Below the pieces are notes generated by a model. It did no database searches, was not told the DNA's origin, and saw only the letters and a program-made list of their open reading frames with translations. From contig JAAYQU010000042.1 in the NCBI GenBank assembly GCA_012519055.1, positions 1-60,859 on the forward strand: a stretch of DNA of 60,859 nucleotides. The letters are read 5' to 3'. Shown one piece after another: positions 18,901-26,060 of this stretch. Position 1 is the first letter of the stretch, and the number at the start of each line of letters is the position of its first letter. A program made the position numbers and the translations under genes. This stretch comes from Bacteroidales bacterium. GTDB taxonomy: Bacteria; Bacteroidota; Bacteroidia; Bacteroidales; Salinivirgaceae.

Positions 18901-19378
18901 TGTTCTTATGATTGATGATGTTGAGATTTTTGCACAAAACAGCAAATCAGACAACAGACATTTGGTTAATTATAAGGTTTACTTAAACGACAGTCTAATG
19001 GGAGAAACCACCGATTATACATTTGACTTTGACTTAAGTAATCCTCCTAAAAGTGAATCTTATACAGCCGGAGTAGTAGCAGTTTACTCTTCTGGAGAGA
19101 GCGAAATGGCAACCACATATTTTTCAATTATAGGTATTAACGAAAACACTGAAATCGGCGCACTGAAAGTTTATCCAAACCCATCTAACGGAACGGTTAC
19201 AGTTCAACTTGACGACGAGTACGAAATAACTGTGACAAACATTCAAGGTTCTGTTGTTTACAGCAAAACTGTAATCGGAACGGAGCAATTAGATTTGAGC
19301 GGACTAAGTAGTGGAATGTATATTATTAATGCAAAATCGGCTAGTAATGTTTTAAGACAAACTATAATAATCCGATAA
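15962..19378 (+). CDS. Large adhesin-like T9SS cargo with carboxypeptidase-regulatory and cleaved-adhesin-type domains
   Basis: 1138 residues with a signal peptide (FWFAFSFAQ). Two carboxypeptidase-regulatory-like beta-sandwiches lie at ~258-335 (SGTITNTSSNPIENVLVKIEG) and ~340-415 (GTVLDNDNNPIGDVNISV). A beta-rich segment at ~450-605 (GQVFREPAQLYQMSWYTTF) is followed by an Fn3-like domain. A cleaved-adhesin-type jelly roll at ~810-1000 begins EDFESCSDF and contains DDYFISPKLNF and VLMIDDVEIF, as in gingipain adhesin domains. The C-terminal ~75 residues are a T9SS sorting domain (KVYPNPSNGTVTV). No catalytic motif is seen, so adhesion or carbohydrate/protein binding is the likelier role. Probably cotranscribed with the delta-60 gene. 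Confidence 0.9.
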   Translation: MNGLKLTAILFLTFWFAFSFAQPKVANGIQLKAKTELNQGTKQGFSFENRNSTTQSAAREVDEWIHIGTNSSPYGSYNFPIDMYFKTSLSQTIYTAAEINHAACAVEKLEYTYKTLTNDYPPLITGELFRIWLCNTDATSLSEESGYWIPASNFTLVYDGEIQFTSGTNQKFIINLTQPFIYSGSNLCVMIEHRPSEIQYLNHFNFNASNTPNEIRSRRYADLNGTPFNFDLPTTDPSQTGMSASHVADISIGVSNASSGSLSGTITNTSSNPIENVLVKIEGTDLNTNSNATGQYNFPMVTPGSYDVSYTVFGYNDQTINVNIDSATTQDVTMIERSLATVQGTVLDNDNNPIGDVNISVTGYSEYNTTTNASGAFSIPQVYYAEGYTLVASKEGFFNHTGTFDANDATISLGNIYLNDILEEPSKVTAVKDGNSVEVTWLSPSERTIYRRDGGQQLLQIGHNFNGAVAVFGQVFREPAQLYQMSWYTTFIDEPHNFVNVFVFALDANGNPTNTVLFNQNNVPSVDDQWSSFVFPETIVVENGFMIAISYEGRVEIGIDAGLDDNYPYENGVNWVNENYLTDPFYLLEDLGLGQIPGNLMIRAEGYNTNTGGKLGADRNYQGRSLNGYNLYRLTPGQEEVPAQWTTLATNLTDKNYTDDVSNVDNGWYRYAVRGVYSGNAQSDAGFSNIFEVGLTTIVTLNVTANSGAGESVGAIINLTSTNGQHNYSYIVENEDGVVSLGSIFKANYNIRITHDGFDDLVMSNVDLSTNETYTLDCELIETLAKPFNLQVEIKYPIVTLKWNHTENIFEDFESCSDFAIAPQGVVDWKYNDVDKLATVGIDGFEYPNKNEPHSYMTFTPSQTNPPIDVEIYEMIAPYSGEKFLISFGNFYGDNDDYFISPKLNFENDFKFRFQAKSLMLDPAPNKIKVGYSTTGYQPTDFTWLTTEAIILPDYWETYQYTIPANAKYVTIHNVSDGGYVLMIDDVEIFAQNSKSDNRHLVNYKVYLNDSLMGETTDYTFDFDLSNPPKSESYTAGVVAVYSSGESEMATTYFSIIGINENTEIGALKVYPNPSNGTVTVQLDDEYEITVTNIQGSVVYSKTVIGTEQLDLSGLSSGMYIINAKSASNVLRQTIIIR

Positions 19379-19406
19379 TTATCTGAACGGTTTATTAATA
19401 ACAAGG

Positions 19407-19435
19407 AGCTGTTTCAAAATGAGACAGCTTTTTTT
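19407..19435 (+). terminator. Rho-independent terminator of the delta-60/adhesin operon
   Basis: AGCTGTTTC and GAGACAGCT form a 9-bp stem with one G-U pair and a 5-nt loop, followed by a run of seven T. It begins 29 nt after the adhesin stop codon. Confidence 0.8.
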
Positions 19436-19481
19436 ATATCATACGATGAGCGTAAATTTTTCTCTGCATGATATTTGAAAC

Positions 19482-20783
19482 TTAGCGATTAATAATAAAC
19501 TTAGTTGTTTCCGAATAGTTGTTTCCTATGACATTGAAAAAATAAACTCCAGTAGAAAGAAAATGTACTGGTATGTTAATGGCTGAGTTAGAGGTTTCGG
19601 CAGCAATCTCTGACGAGAAAATTGTTTTACCTTCTATTGAGATTATTGATATCTGTAGCTCTCCAATAGCATAATAAGGGAAAATTACAGATAGCTCTTG
19701 TGATACAGGATTTGGAAAAACTGATAACGTATTGTTAGTAATAGCAGTATGCGTAATTGAAGTGGTAGTATCGACATACTTTAAAATAAGGTCTGTATAT
19801 GGGTAGTTGGTTTCTGCTCCTACATAGCCAACGTTGTCACGAAAATGCAAGTTGTTGACAAAAAAGTAATTTAGTCCTTGATAAATATTAAACGTTTCTC
19901 CTCCGTTAGTACTTTGGTACACATTGTTTGGATGAATCATCCAAATAACATTTTCTTTTTGATAACAAATTTCCACATACTTATCACATGCATGAAAATC
20001 AATCAAGTGTGAATGTTTAATTGTACTGAAAGCATCGTCGGTAACATATAAATAATATTCACATTGCTCGTCGTTCTTGCCTTTTGTTAATATAATGGCA
20101 TTGTTTTCGTCAAGAAATGAGACATGTTGTATGGAATACTTCTCAACAGGAGAAGGTTTTGTTTGCCAACTTAGTCCATTGTTGTCTGAATAAAAAAAGT
20201 CGTTATTAGCCTTTCCAAATGCCCATAACCTCCCTTTTTTTGTTTTATGAAAACAGTTGAACCCTCGGTTTAAATTGCTTGCTCCATCAGCCGGAAACCA
20301 ACTAAATCCTCCGTCTAAAGAATATACGATAGAAGAGGGTGTGCTTCTATAAGCAACAACTGTATCCTCTGAGATATAAATTCGAGGATTATAATATGAG
20401 GTTGGAGAGATTTCCCATTCTTCAAAAGTTAATCCTCCATCGGTTGTTTTGTAAATTTTATCGCCCATCATTCTTAACATTTTTAGATAAGCAGTGGTAC
20501 CACTTACAGGATATATCTGAGTTGGTTGACACGTAGGCTCCGGCTCGAAAATAAGAGAGTCTGGCATTTGATAAACATTTTGGAATGTCTCTCCTCCGTT
20601 GGTTGTGTAGTAAAGGTTACGGAAGCAAATTGCCCAACCTGTATCGGGTGTGTGGAAATTTGTTATAATTACTTCGAGACAATTGCCTTCGTGCCAAATG
20701 TTTTCCCACTGTTGCGCATTAGACGGGTACCATACCGCCAATAGCAACAGGAATGTAACTAATTTTAAAAATCTGTTTTTCAT
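19482..20783 (-). CDS. YCF48/BNR-like secreted protein with T9SS sorting domain (paralogue 1)
   Basis: 433 residues beginning with the signal MKNRFLKLVTFLLLLAVW, cleaved after YPSNAQ. The body has repeated beta-propeller blades with the sialidase/YCF48-type motif TTNGGETFQ, TTDGGLTFEEW, SLDGGFSWF, STNGGETFN. The end (SVFPNPVSQELSVIF to FLSTGVYFFNVIG) is a T9SS sorting domain. No enzymatic residues are recognised. It follows its paralogue with only 12 nt between coding regions, so the pair is a tandem duplication and probably cotranscribed. Confidence 0.88.
   Translation of the reverse strand: MKNRFLKLVTFLLLLAVWYPSNAQQWENIWHEGNCLEVIITNFHTPDTGWAICFRNLYYTTNGGETFQNVYQMPDSLIFEPEPTCQPTQIYPVSGTTAYLKMLRMMGDKIYKTTDGGLTFEEWEISPTSYYNPRIYISEDTVVAYRSTPSSIVYSLDGGFSWFPADGASNLNRGFNCFHKTKKGRLWAFGKANNDFFYSDNNGLSWQTKPSPVEKYSIQHVSFLDENNAIILTKGKNDEQCEYYLYVTDDAFSTIKHSHLIDFHACDKYVEICYQKENVIWMIHPNNVYQSTNGGETFNIYQGLNYFFVNNLHFRDNVGYVGAETNYPYTDLILKYVDTTTSITHTAITNNTLSVFPNPVSQELSVIFPYYAIGELQISIISIEGKTIFSSEIAAETSNSAINIPVHFLSTGVYFFNVIGNNYSETTKFIINR
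20704..20783 (-). repeat. 80-bp signal-peptide cassette, copy 1
   Basis: The first 80 coding bases of this gene match those of the upstream paralogue (22003-22082) except for one silent C/T difference. Similarity drops sharply at codon 27. Confidence 0.85.
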
Positions 20784-20795
20784 GGCTACGTTTTT

Positions 20796-22082
20796 TTAAA
20801 GTTTAATAAATTTTTCACAAAAACGTTTATTGTCGGTTATTACAGTTATTAAATGGACTCCTGAGGAGAGTTTAGTAATATCAATCTGCTTATCAATCTG
20901 TTCAATATTGTCAAGTAAAACAACCTGTCCTGTTAAGTTTGTTATGGTAATTTTACCGTTTGTTGCATTGTGTGGCAATTTAATATTTAATTTGTTATAT
21001 GAGGGATTAGGAAATAGAATTAACTTCTCTTGAGTTATGGTTTCATAGGGGATACTAACATAAGCAGTGTCCACTCTTTTTGCAATGGTATATCCATCGT
21101 GTAAAAAAACTGCTCCTTGAGTGCGAAGTGCTGCTTGGAAAGACATTGTTCCTTGAAACAGAGTGTCTTCTATTAATTCTGTATTGTCAATTCCTTTTGT
21201 CCAAATCTTTCCAATATTTTGCTTGTTATATCCATAAAACAGAACCGTAGTGTCGTTAATAAAAATTCCTTTTCGCCATGGCTCAACGTCAATTTCGTAC
21301 CACGAATAACTATTAAAATTGTCTTTAGTTATTGAGGCGTTTCCGTAATAATCTGCATATCCAAACTGATATCCAGTTATTAAAATAGTGTCTTTGTTCA
21401 AAGCATCTAACTCGGAAAAAACAACTTCACTATTTACCCATCCAATATTTAATGATATCCAATTTGCTCCTTGATTTGTGGTATAAAAAATTCTTCCATT
21501 CACTCCTGAAGTGTTTGCTGCAATCCATCCTACCGAATCATTAATAAATGTAATATTATTCACAATTTTAGCAACTGGTCCACTACTATTGTAGGGTAAT
21601 TCCATTTCAATCCATGTCTCTCCTCCATCAGTGGTTTTCATATATGTGTTAACGTTTGCAACAAAACCTACGTTTTTATTAATGAAGTAAATAGGTTTTA
21701 TAGGGGATGACCATTCATCGTAGTAATAACCAAATTGAAGATTAAGCAATTGCCAGTTGTTTCCGCCATCGTTGGTTTTGAAAAGTTTTAGCGTATTTTC
21801 CTGAACAATCATATAGCCAACTAAAGTGTCGGTCATAAAAATATAGCGCATACCTGTCATGGGGTATAGTTCTGTCCATGTTTTTCCGCCATCGCGCGTA
21901 CGTAGTAGCTGAAAGTTTCCTGTGCGGAAAACCCAGCCATCGTTGGCATTAATAAAGTGACATCGGTATCTGCTAGAGCCTTCGGGCAGAGGGTCTAAAA
22001 TCTCCCACTGTTGCGCATTAGACGGGTACCATACCGCTAATAGCAACAGGAATGTAACTAATTTTAAAAATCTGTTTTTCAT
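20796..22082 (-). CDS. YCF48/BNR-like secreted protein with T9SS sorting domain (paralogue 2)
   Basis: 428 residues with the same first 27 residues as paralogue 1 (through SNAQQWE). Propeller-type repeats include FFRTGN-like turns and the motif TRDGGKTWTELYP, TNDGGNNWQLL, TTDGGETWIEM, TTNQGANWISL. The C-terminal domain (LILFPNPSYNKLNIKL, NLTGQVVLLDN, LSSGVHLITVI) is a T9SS sorting domain. Family knowledge: such repeats appear in photosystem assembly factor YCF48 and in many secreted Bacteroidota proteins without known activity. It is the first gene of the tandem pair. Confidence 0.88.
   Translation of the reverse strand: MKNRFLKLVTFLLLLAVWYPSNAQQWEILDPLPEGSSRYRCHFINANDGWVFRTGNFQLLRTRDGGKTWTELYPMTGMRYIFMTDTLVGYMIVQENTLKLFKTNDGGNNWQLLNLQFGYYYDEWSSPIKPIYFINKNVGFVANVNTYMKTTDGGETWIEMELPYNSSGPVAKIVNNITFINDSVGWIAANTSGVNGRIFYTTNQGANWISLNIGWVNSEVVFSELDALNKDTILITGYQFGYADYYGNASITKDNFNSYSWYEIDVEPWRKGIFINDTTVLFYGYNKQNIGKIWTKGIDNTELIEDTLFQGTMSFQAALRTQGAVFLHDGYTIAKRVDTAYVSIPYETITQEKLILFPNPSYNKLNIKLPHNATNGKITITNLTGQVVLLDNIEQIDKQIDITKLSSGVHLITVITDNKRFCEKFIKL
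22003..22082 (-). repeat. 80-bp signal-peptide cassette, copy 2
   Basis: See copy 1 at 20704-20783; 79 of 80 bases are identical while the mature proteins align only at scattered motifs. Confidence 0.85.
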
Positions 22083-22276
22083 ACGCTTACAATTTTAAAG
22101 TTGAATATATTATTTGTTTTATCATATTGAATTTGCAATATAATGATTTGTTTTAAGGGTTTGGGTTTGAATATTTTATGTTCTTTCTTATTACTTCGTC
22201 ACTGAAAAAGATACTATATTTATAACATGTTTATTAACTGTTAATTACCCATTGTTCATTGCACATTGCCAATTGC

Positions 22277-24046
22277 TTAATTGTATTTGCTAAAAAATTC
22301 AGAAAAACTTATATTACTGTTAGTTAAGTTTAGCTTTTTGCGTAAGCGTGTTCGGGCGACTTCAACACTCTTGAAATTCAAATAGGTTAATGAAGCAATA
22401 TCTTTTGTAGTCATGTTAAGTTTTAAAAAGGCGCATAGACGTTTTTCACTGAGAGTTAGTTCCGGAAAATCCGTTTCTAATCTTTCAAAGAATTTTGAAT
22501 AAACCTTAGTAAAATAGAAGTAAAACTCTTCCCACTGGTTTTGCTCTTCTTGTTCCCTGATTTGCCTTATAATTGCATCTAATTCAGTCTTTTTTGTTTG
22601 TGCCAAGCTCTGAGAAAAATCATCAAGCAGCTTGGCAGTAGAATCAATAAACTCATTTTTTTCATTAATAGCCAAAACCTTGCCTACAACCTCGAAATTT
22701 CTTAATTCAAGTTCTCTCTCCATCTTTTCAACCTCTAGTTTTGCCTTTTCTTTCTCAATTTTGGCATACTTAGATTTCTGCCTTGCTCGGTACATAACAA
22801 TAAAACTTAGTAGAGTAACAATGATCAATATGAAGGTAACAGTATAAAACTTAAATACACTTTTTCGGTGTTCGGCATCTTGTCTTTCAATTTGTTCCTT
22901 TTTGTCTATCTCCTGAAGTTTTATTTTATGTTCAAACATCAACCGCATTATCTCGCTTTTGGCCTCATTTTCAACTAAACTGTCAGATGCTTGTTTATAC
23001 ATATTGGCATAATATAAAGCATTTTTGTATTGCCCCTCTTTTGTATAAATTTGTTGTAAAAGATCTGAAGAAGCACTTTTTTCGGCATAAATTGATAGTT
23101 TATTAGCTATTTCAAATGATTTCAAAAGATATGGTTTTGCTTTGGAAAGCATCCCCCTATTGAAATATTCCTCTCCTAATAAAAACAGAGTTCGTGAGTA
23201 AACAACCTGATCAGGATGATTTTCAGCTATTTCTAACGATTTTTTAAAATAGTGAATTGCGCTATCGCTATCACCTGTCTTTGATTTTACAATACCAATA
23301 TTGTTTAAACAGATAATTGAGAGTTCATCATCATTTATAGTATCATTGCCTACTAAAACGTTATTATAATGAGTTAAAGCCAAGTCATATTTTTCTGTCA
23401 TTCTAAAAATATGACCTATGTTAATCAAAACAACCAAATAGCTATATGTATCTTTTTTCTCTTTAAATATTTCAAGTGCCAGGTTGTAATATTTGTATGC
23501 CTCGTCGTATTCGCCCTCACTAAAAAAAACTGCTCCAAGATTATTGTACTCTCTCTCTTTGTCAAAACTTTCGGAATAATTAACCGCCTGCATAAAATAT
23601 TCCAATGATTTACCAATCAAGCCTTGAGTAAAGTATATGGAGCCGGAATTCACATAACATTCACGCAATGTCAATGAATCGTTTTGTGCTTTTGCATACT
23701 CTATACACTCCTCATAATGGTTAATTGATTTCTCATAATTATTAACCTTTAAATATAAGTTTCCCAATAGTCTATGACTGAACAACAATCCTGCTTTATA
23801 ATCACTTTGTTTGGATATTGTTATCGATTCTAACAGGAGTTTTATTGCCTCTTCCGGATTGTCATTTCTAATCTCATAAGCACTCGAAACAAGTGTTTTG
23901 ACCTTCTGATTTTTAGATGAACTTTGAATAACATGCAATAAGGAATCAACACTGCTTTGAGATTTCAAACTGTTTGCAACCAGCATAAGAACAGATAGTA
24001 TAAAAATTCTAAATCCTAATGTAAATGTGATTTTTGTTTTTATCAT
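22277..24046 (-). CDS. TPR-containing membrane-anchored regulator with C-terminal LuxR/GerE-like helix-turn-helix
   Basis: 589 residues from the ATG at 24046. A longer frame begins at a TTG at 24103, but that lies at the edge of a repeat and gives no plausible signal. After a signal segment (LGFRIFILSVLMLVANSLKS) come about eight tetratricopeptide repeats (~30-370; YEKSINHYEECIEYA, YDEAYKYYNLALEIF). A membrane helix at ~396-417 (FYTVTFILIIVTLLSFIVMY) leads into a Lys/Glu coiled coil. The final ~70 residues carry a LuxR-like HTH (LTLSEKRLCAFLKL, TTKDIASLTYLNFKSVEVARTRLRKKL). This is a known Bacteroidota architecture: periplasmic sensing by TPRs, then a membrane segment and a cytoplasmic HTH. 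No kinase or receiver domain is present. It lies among T9SS cargo genes and might regulate them. Confidence 0.87.
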   Translation of the reverse strand: MIKTKITFTLGFRIFILSVLMLVANSLKSQSSVDSLLHVIQSSSKNQKVKTLVSSAYEIRNDNPEEAIKLLLESITISKQSDYKAGLLFSHRLLGNLYLKVNNYEKSINHYEECIEYAKAQNDSLTLRECYVNSGSIYFTQGLIGKSLEYFMQAVNYSESFDKEREYNNLGAVFFSEGEYDEAYKYYNLALEIFKEKKDTYSYLVVLINIGHIFRMTEKYDLALTHYNNVLVGNDTINDDELSIICLNNIGIVKSKTGDSDSAIHYFKKSLEIAENHPDQVVYSRTLFLLGEEYFNRGMLSKAKPYLLKSFEIANKLSIYAEKSASSDLLQQIYTKEGQYKNALYYANMYKQASDSLVENEAKSEIMRLMFEHKIKLQEIDKKEQIERQDAEHRKSVFKFYTVTFILIIVTLLSFIVMYRARQKSKYAKIEKEKAKLEVEKMERELELRNFEVVGKVLAINEKNEFIDSTAKLLDDFSQSLAQTKKTELDAIIRQIREQEEQNQWEEFYFYFTKVYSKFFERLETDFPELTLSEKRLCAFLKLNMTTKDIASLTYLNFKSVEVARTRLRKKLNLTNSNISFSEFFSKYN

Positions 24047-24108
24047 TGTATAATTTTTAATTTTAAATAGAGCGCAATTTGGTAATTTCAAGTATAATAC
24101 CAATTAGT

Positions 24109-24170
24109 CATCGGTATTTACCATTGTAAAATTAAAAAAAGATTGGATTTTTTTTAATTACAATTTGGTA
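24109..24170 (-). repeat. Dispersed palindromic element, copy B
   Basis: A 62-nt reverse-complement match to 3732-3792. In this copy the ends TACCAAATTG and CTAATTGGTA (to 24100) form short terminal inverted repeats. It lies between the predicted promoter (24191-24220) and the start codon of the TPR/HTH gene, so it would be transcribed as a hairpin in the leader. Confidence 0.65.
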
Positions 24171-24190
24171 TAAAATGCAACATTACTTAC

Positions 24191-24220
24191 CAAAGATACA
24201 AAAAGTCAACCATCTCACAA
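24191..24220 (-). promoter_or_regulatory. Promoter of the TPR/HTH regulator gene
   Basis: On the minus strand, TTG is followed after 19 nt by TATCTTTG, a complete match to the Bacteroidota -33/-7 consensus. The predicted leader is roughly 135-140 nt and contains dispersed copy B. Confidence 0.62.
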
Positions 24221-24329
24221 CGATAATGAGCTAGTTGACTTTATTGTACAAACTTATGAATGTTTCTTACTATACTTCTGAATACTACAAATTAACTTTT
24301 AAAAGATTCTATAAAGATTATTTTAGTGA

Positions 24330-25913
24330 CTACTGTGGTTTAGTTGCACCCATTAAATCCCTTTCAGATAAATGCTCTTTGCGTAGTAAATCATTAATGG
24401 TTTTTACGGGATTGAAGGTCGAAATTGGAACTTCAACAAATACAGTATTCCAATTTGCCATAGCTCCGTTCCATAATCCGGGTAATTCAAGGGCTTTAAG
24501 CTCCCGTCCATCTTTCGATTTAGTGCTAATAATTCCTGTATTATCGTCACGATATTTGTATAGATCGAATGGTTTGCCTTTATAATCGGTAATATGGCAT
24601 ACTAAATCTACAGGGTTAAAGTGTGTAGCACTATCTAATAACTTTTGGTGTTCTTTATTTTTAGGATCTATTTGTGAAGTTTCTACAATTTGCAGTCTGT
24701 TTACACCGTTCTCTCCTTTAACCCAAAATGGACCGCCTCCGGGTTCTCCTTCATTTCTGACCATTCCACAAACTCTTAAAGGTCTATTTAGAGCATCTTT
24801 CAACCACTTAATTTTCTGTTCTCTTTTTGCCGATAATTGCTCAAAGGCAGCAGGATTATTCAACCTTTTTCCACAGAAATTGATCATTTTTGTAAGAGTT
24901 TGTTCTGTAATTGACTCTGGATTTTCAAGTCTTTTCATGTAGGTTTCAATCCTATCCTGTAGCTCGTACAATATGCCACCAAGAACCTCTTTATACTTAA
25001 TTGTATCTGGTTTTAACCTGTCAATTATAACGTTATCAATATTTTTAATGAAAACCACGTCATAATCAAGATTGTTAAGATTTGTCAACAAAGCTCCGTG
25101 TCCTGCAGGCCTAAACAGAATGCTTCCGTCTAACTCGCGAAATGGCTTGTTATCTTTGGTAACTGCAATAGTATCAGTTGCTGGATCTTGTACCGAAAAT
25201 TCAATTTTATATTTAACTCCAAATTTTGCCTCATATTTTGGAACTACTTCTTTCATAAGCTTTTCAAACAACTTTAAGTGTTCAGGAGATACAGTAAAAT
25301 GGATGTTAACCTTTCCATTACATGATGCATACTGCGCTCCTTCTACCAGGTGTTCTTCTGCTGCAGTTCTGGAACCTTCGTCGCATTTATGAAATTTTAT
25401 CAACCCTTTAGGAAGATTACCGTAGTTTAAACCTTTTGGCGATAGCATAAGATTTAAAATATAGACATAATCTTTTTTAGCAAATCGTGCTTCAATATCT
25501 TCGCCTTGTGCCTCAGCAATTGCGTGAAACTCAGGGTAAAATGCGAATAGCCTTAAATTTTCACAAACGTAGTAAATTGAATTAAAGGAACGATCTACCA
25601 GTAACTCTAAATATTTTTCTTGACTTTTATCATATTGGTGGATAATTTCAAATACTTTTTGAAACATCCGTGTTGCTGCTCCACTTGCGGGTACGAATTT
25701 TACAGTTTTTTTATGCGACAACATCTTTTGATGTAATTTTTGATATTTTTCAATCGTTACATCGTCAATTTTTAAAATTCCATTTCCTACAGTTGCAGGC
25801 GCAGATATGTTTAGAAACGGAAATCCATTTTTGAAATGTTCTATTTGTCGCTCAACATCAGAACTCTTGATTCCTTTGTTTTCAAATTGTTTTAAATCAG
25901 ATTTGTCTAACAT
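24330..25913 (-). CDS. DUF4301 family protein, possible nucleotidyltransferase fold
   Basis: 527 residues, full length for DUF4301, a Bacteroidota family of unknown function. Two segments resemble UDP-sugar pyrophosphorylases: KFVPASGAATRM (72-83), like the glycine-rich nucleotide loop, and PAGHGALL (268-275) followed by IKNIDNVI (288-295), like the GHG and N-x-DN motifs of UDP-glucose and UDP-GlcNAc pyrophosphorylases. KGLIKFHKC (~168-176) and FSVQDPATDTIAV (~238-250) could carry sugar/phosphate contacts. There is no signal peptide, so it is cytosolic. The resemblance is my inference and the substrate is unknown. The gene stands alone, with its own promoter and terminating short of the regulator gene. 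Confidence 0.85.
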   Translation of the reverse strand: MLDKSDLKQFENKGIKSSDVERQIEHFKNGFPFLNISAPATVGNGILKIDDVTIEKYQKLHQKMLSHKKTVKFVPASGAATRMFQKVFEIIHQYDKSQEKYLELLVDRSFNSIYYVCENLRLFAFYPEFHAIAEAQGEDIEARFAKKDYVYILNLMLSPKGLNYGNLPKGLIKFHKCDEGSRTAAEEHLVEGAQYASCNGKVNIHFTVSPEHLKLFEKLMKEVVPKYEAKFGVKYKIEFSVQDPATDTIAVTKDNKPFRELDGSILFRPAGHGALLTNLNNLDYDVVFIKNIDNVIIDRLKPDTIKYKEVLGGILYELQDRIETYMKRLENPESITEQTLTKMINFCGKRLNNPAAFEQLSAKREQKIKWLKDALNRPLRVCGMVRNEGEPGGGPFWVKGENGVNRLQIVETSQIDPKNKEHQKLLDSATHFNPVDLVCHITDYKGKPFDLYKYRDDNTGIISTKSKDGRELKALELPGLWNGAMANWNTVFVEVPISTFNPVKTINDLLRKEHLSERDLMGATKPQ

Positions 25914-25944
25914 ATTGCATTAGGTTTTTTTTAATAATCTAATT

Positions 25945-25952
25945 CAAAGATA
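25945..25952 (-). promoter_or_regulatory. Candidate -7 element (TATCTTTG) for the DUF4301 gene
   Basis: Perfect TAnnTTTG match 31 nt upstream of the start codon on the minus strand. Confidence 0.5.
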
Positions 25953-26002
25953 CAAATAATTATTCCTATTTGTTAATGATTTGTTAAAAATATTATTAAC
26001 AT

Positions 26003-26040
26003 AAAAATCGAAACTGCCTAAAACATAGACAGTTTCGATT
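26003..26040 (-). terminator. Rho-independent terminator of the triple-module gene
   Basis: On the minus strand AATCGAAACTG and CAGTTTCGATT pair over 11 bp around a 13-nt loop, then TTTTTAT follows. It begins 20 nt after the stop codon at 26061. Confidence 0.8.
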
Positions 26041-26060
26041 GTAGCATTAATACTGATACG

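Noticed and set aside
24047-24103. N-terminal extension of the TPR/HTH regulator from a TTG codon
   Set aside because: It begins beside the dispersed repeat and would precede a good signal peptide at the ATG 24046, so it is untranslated leader.
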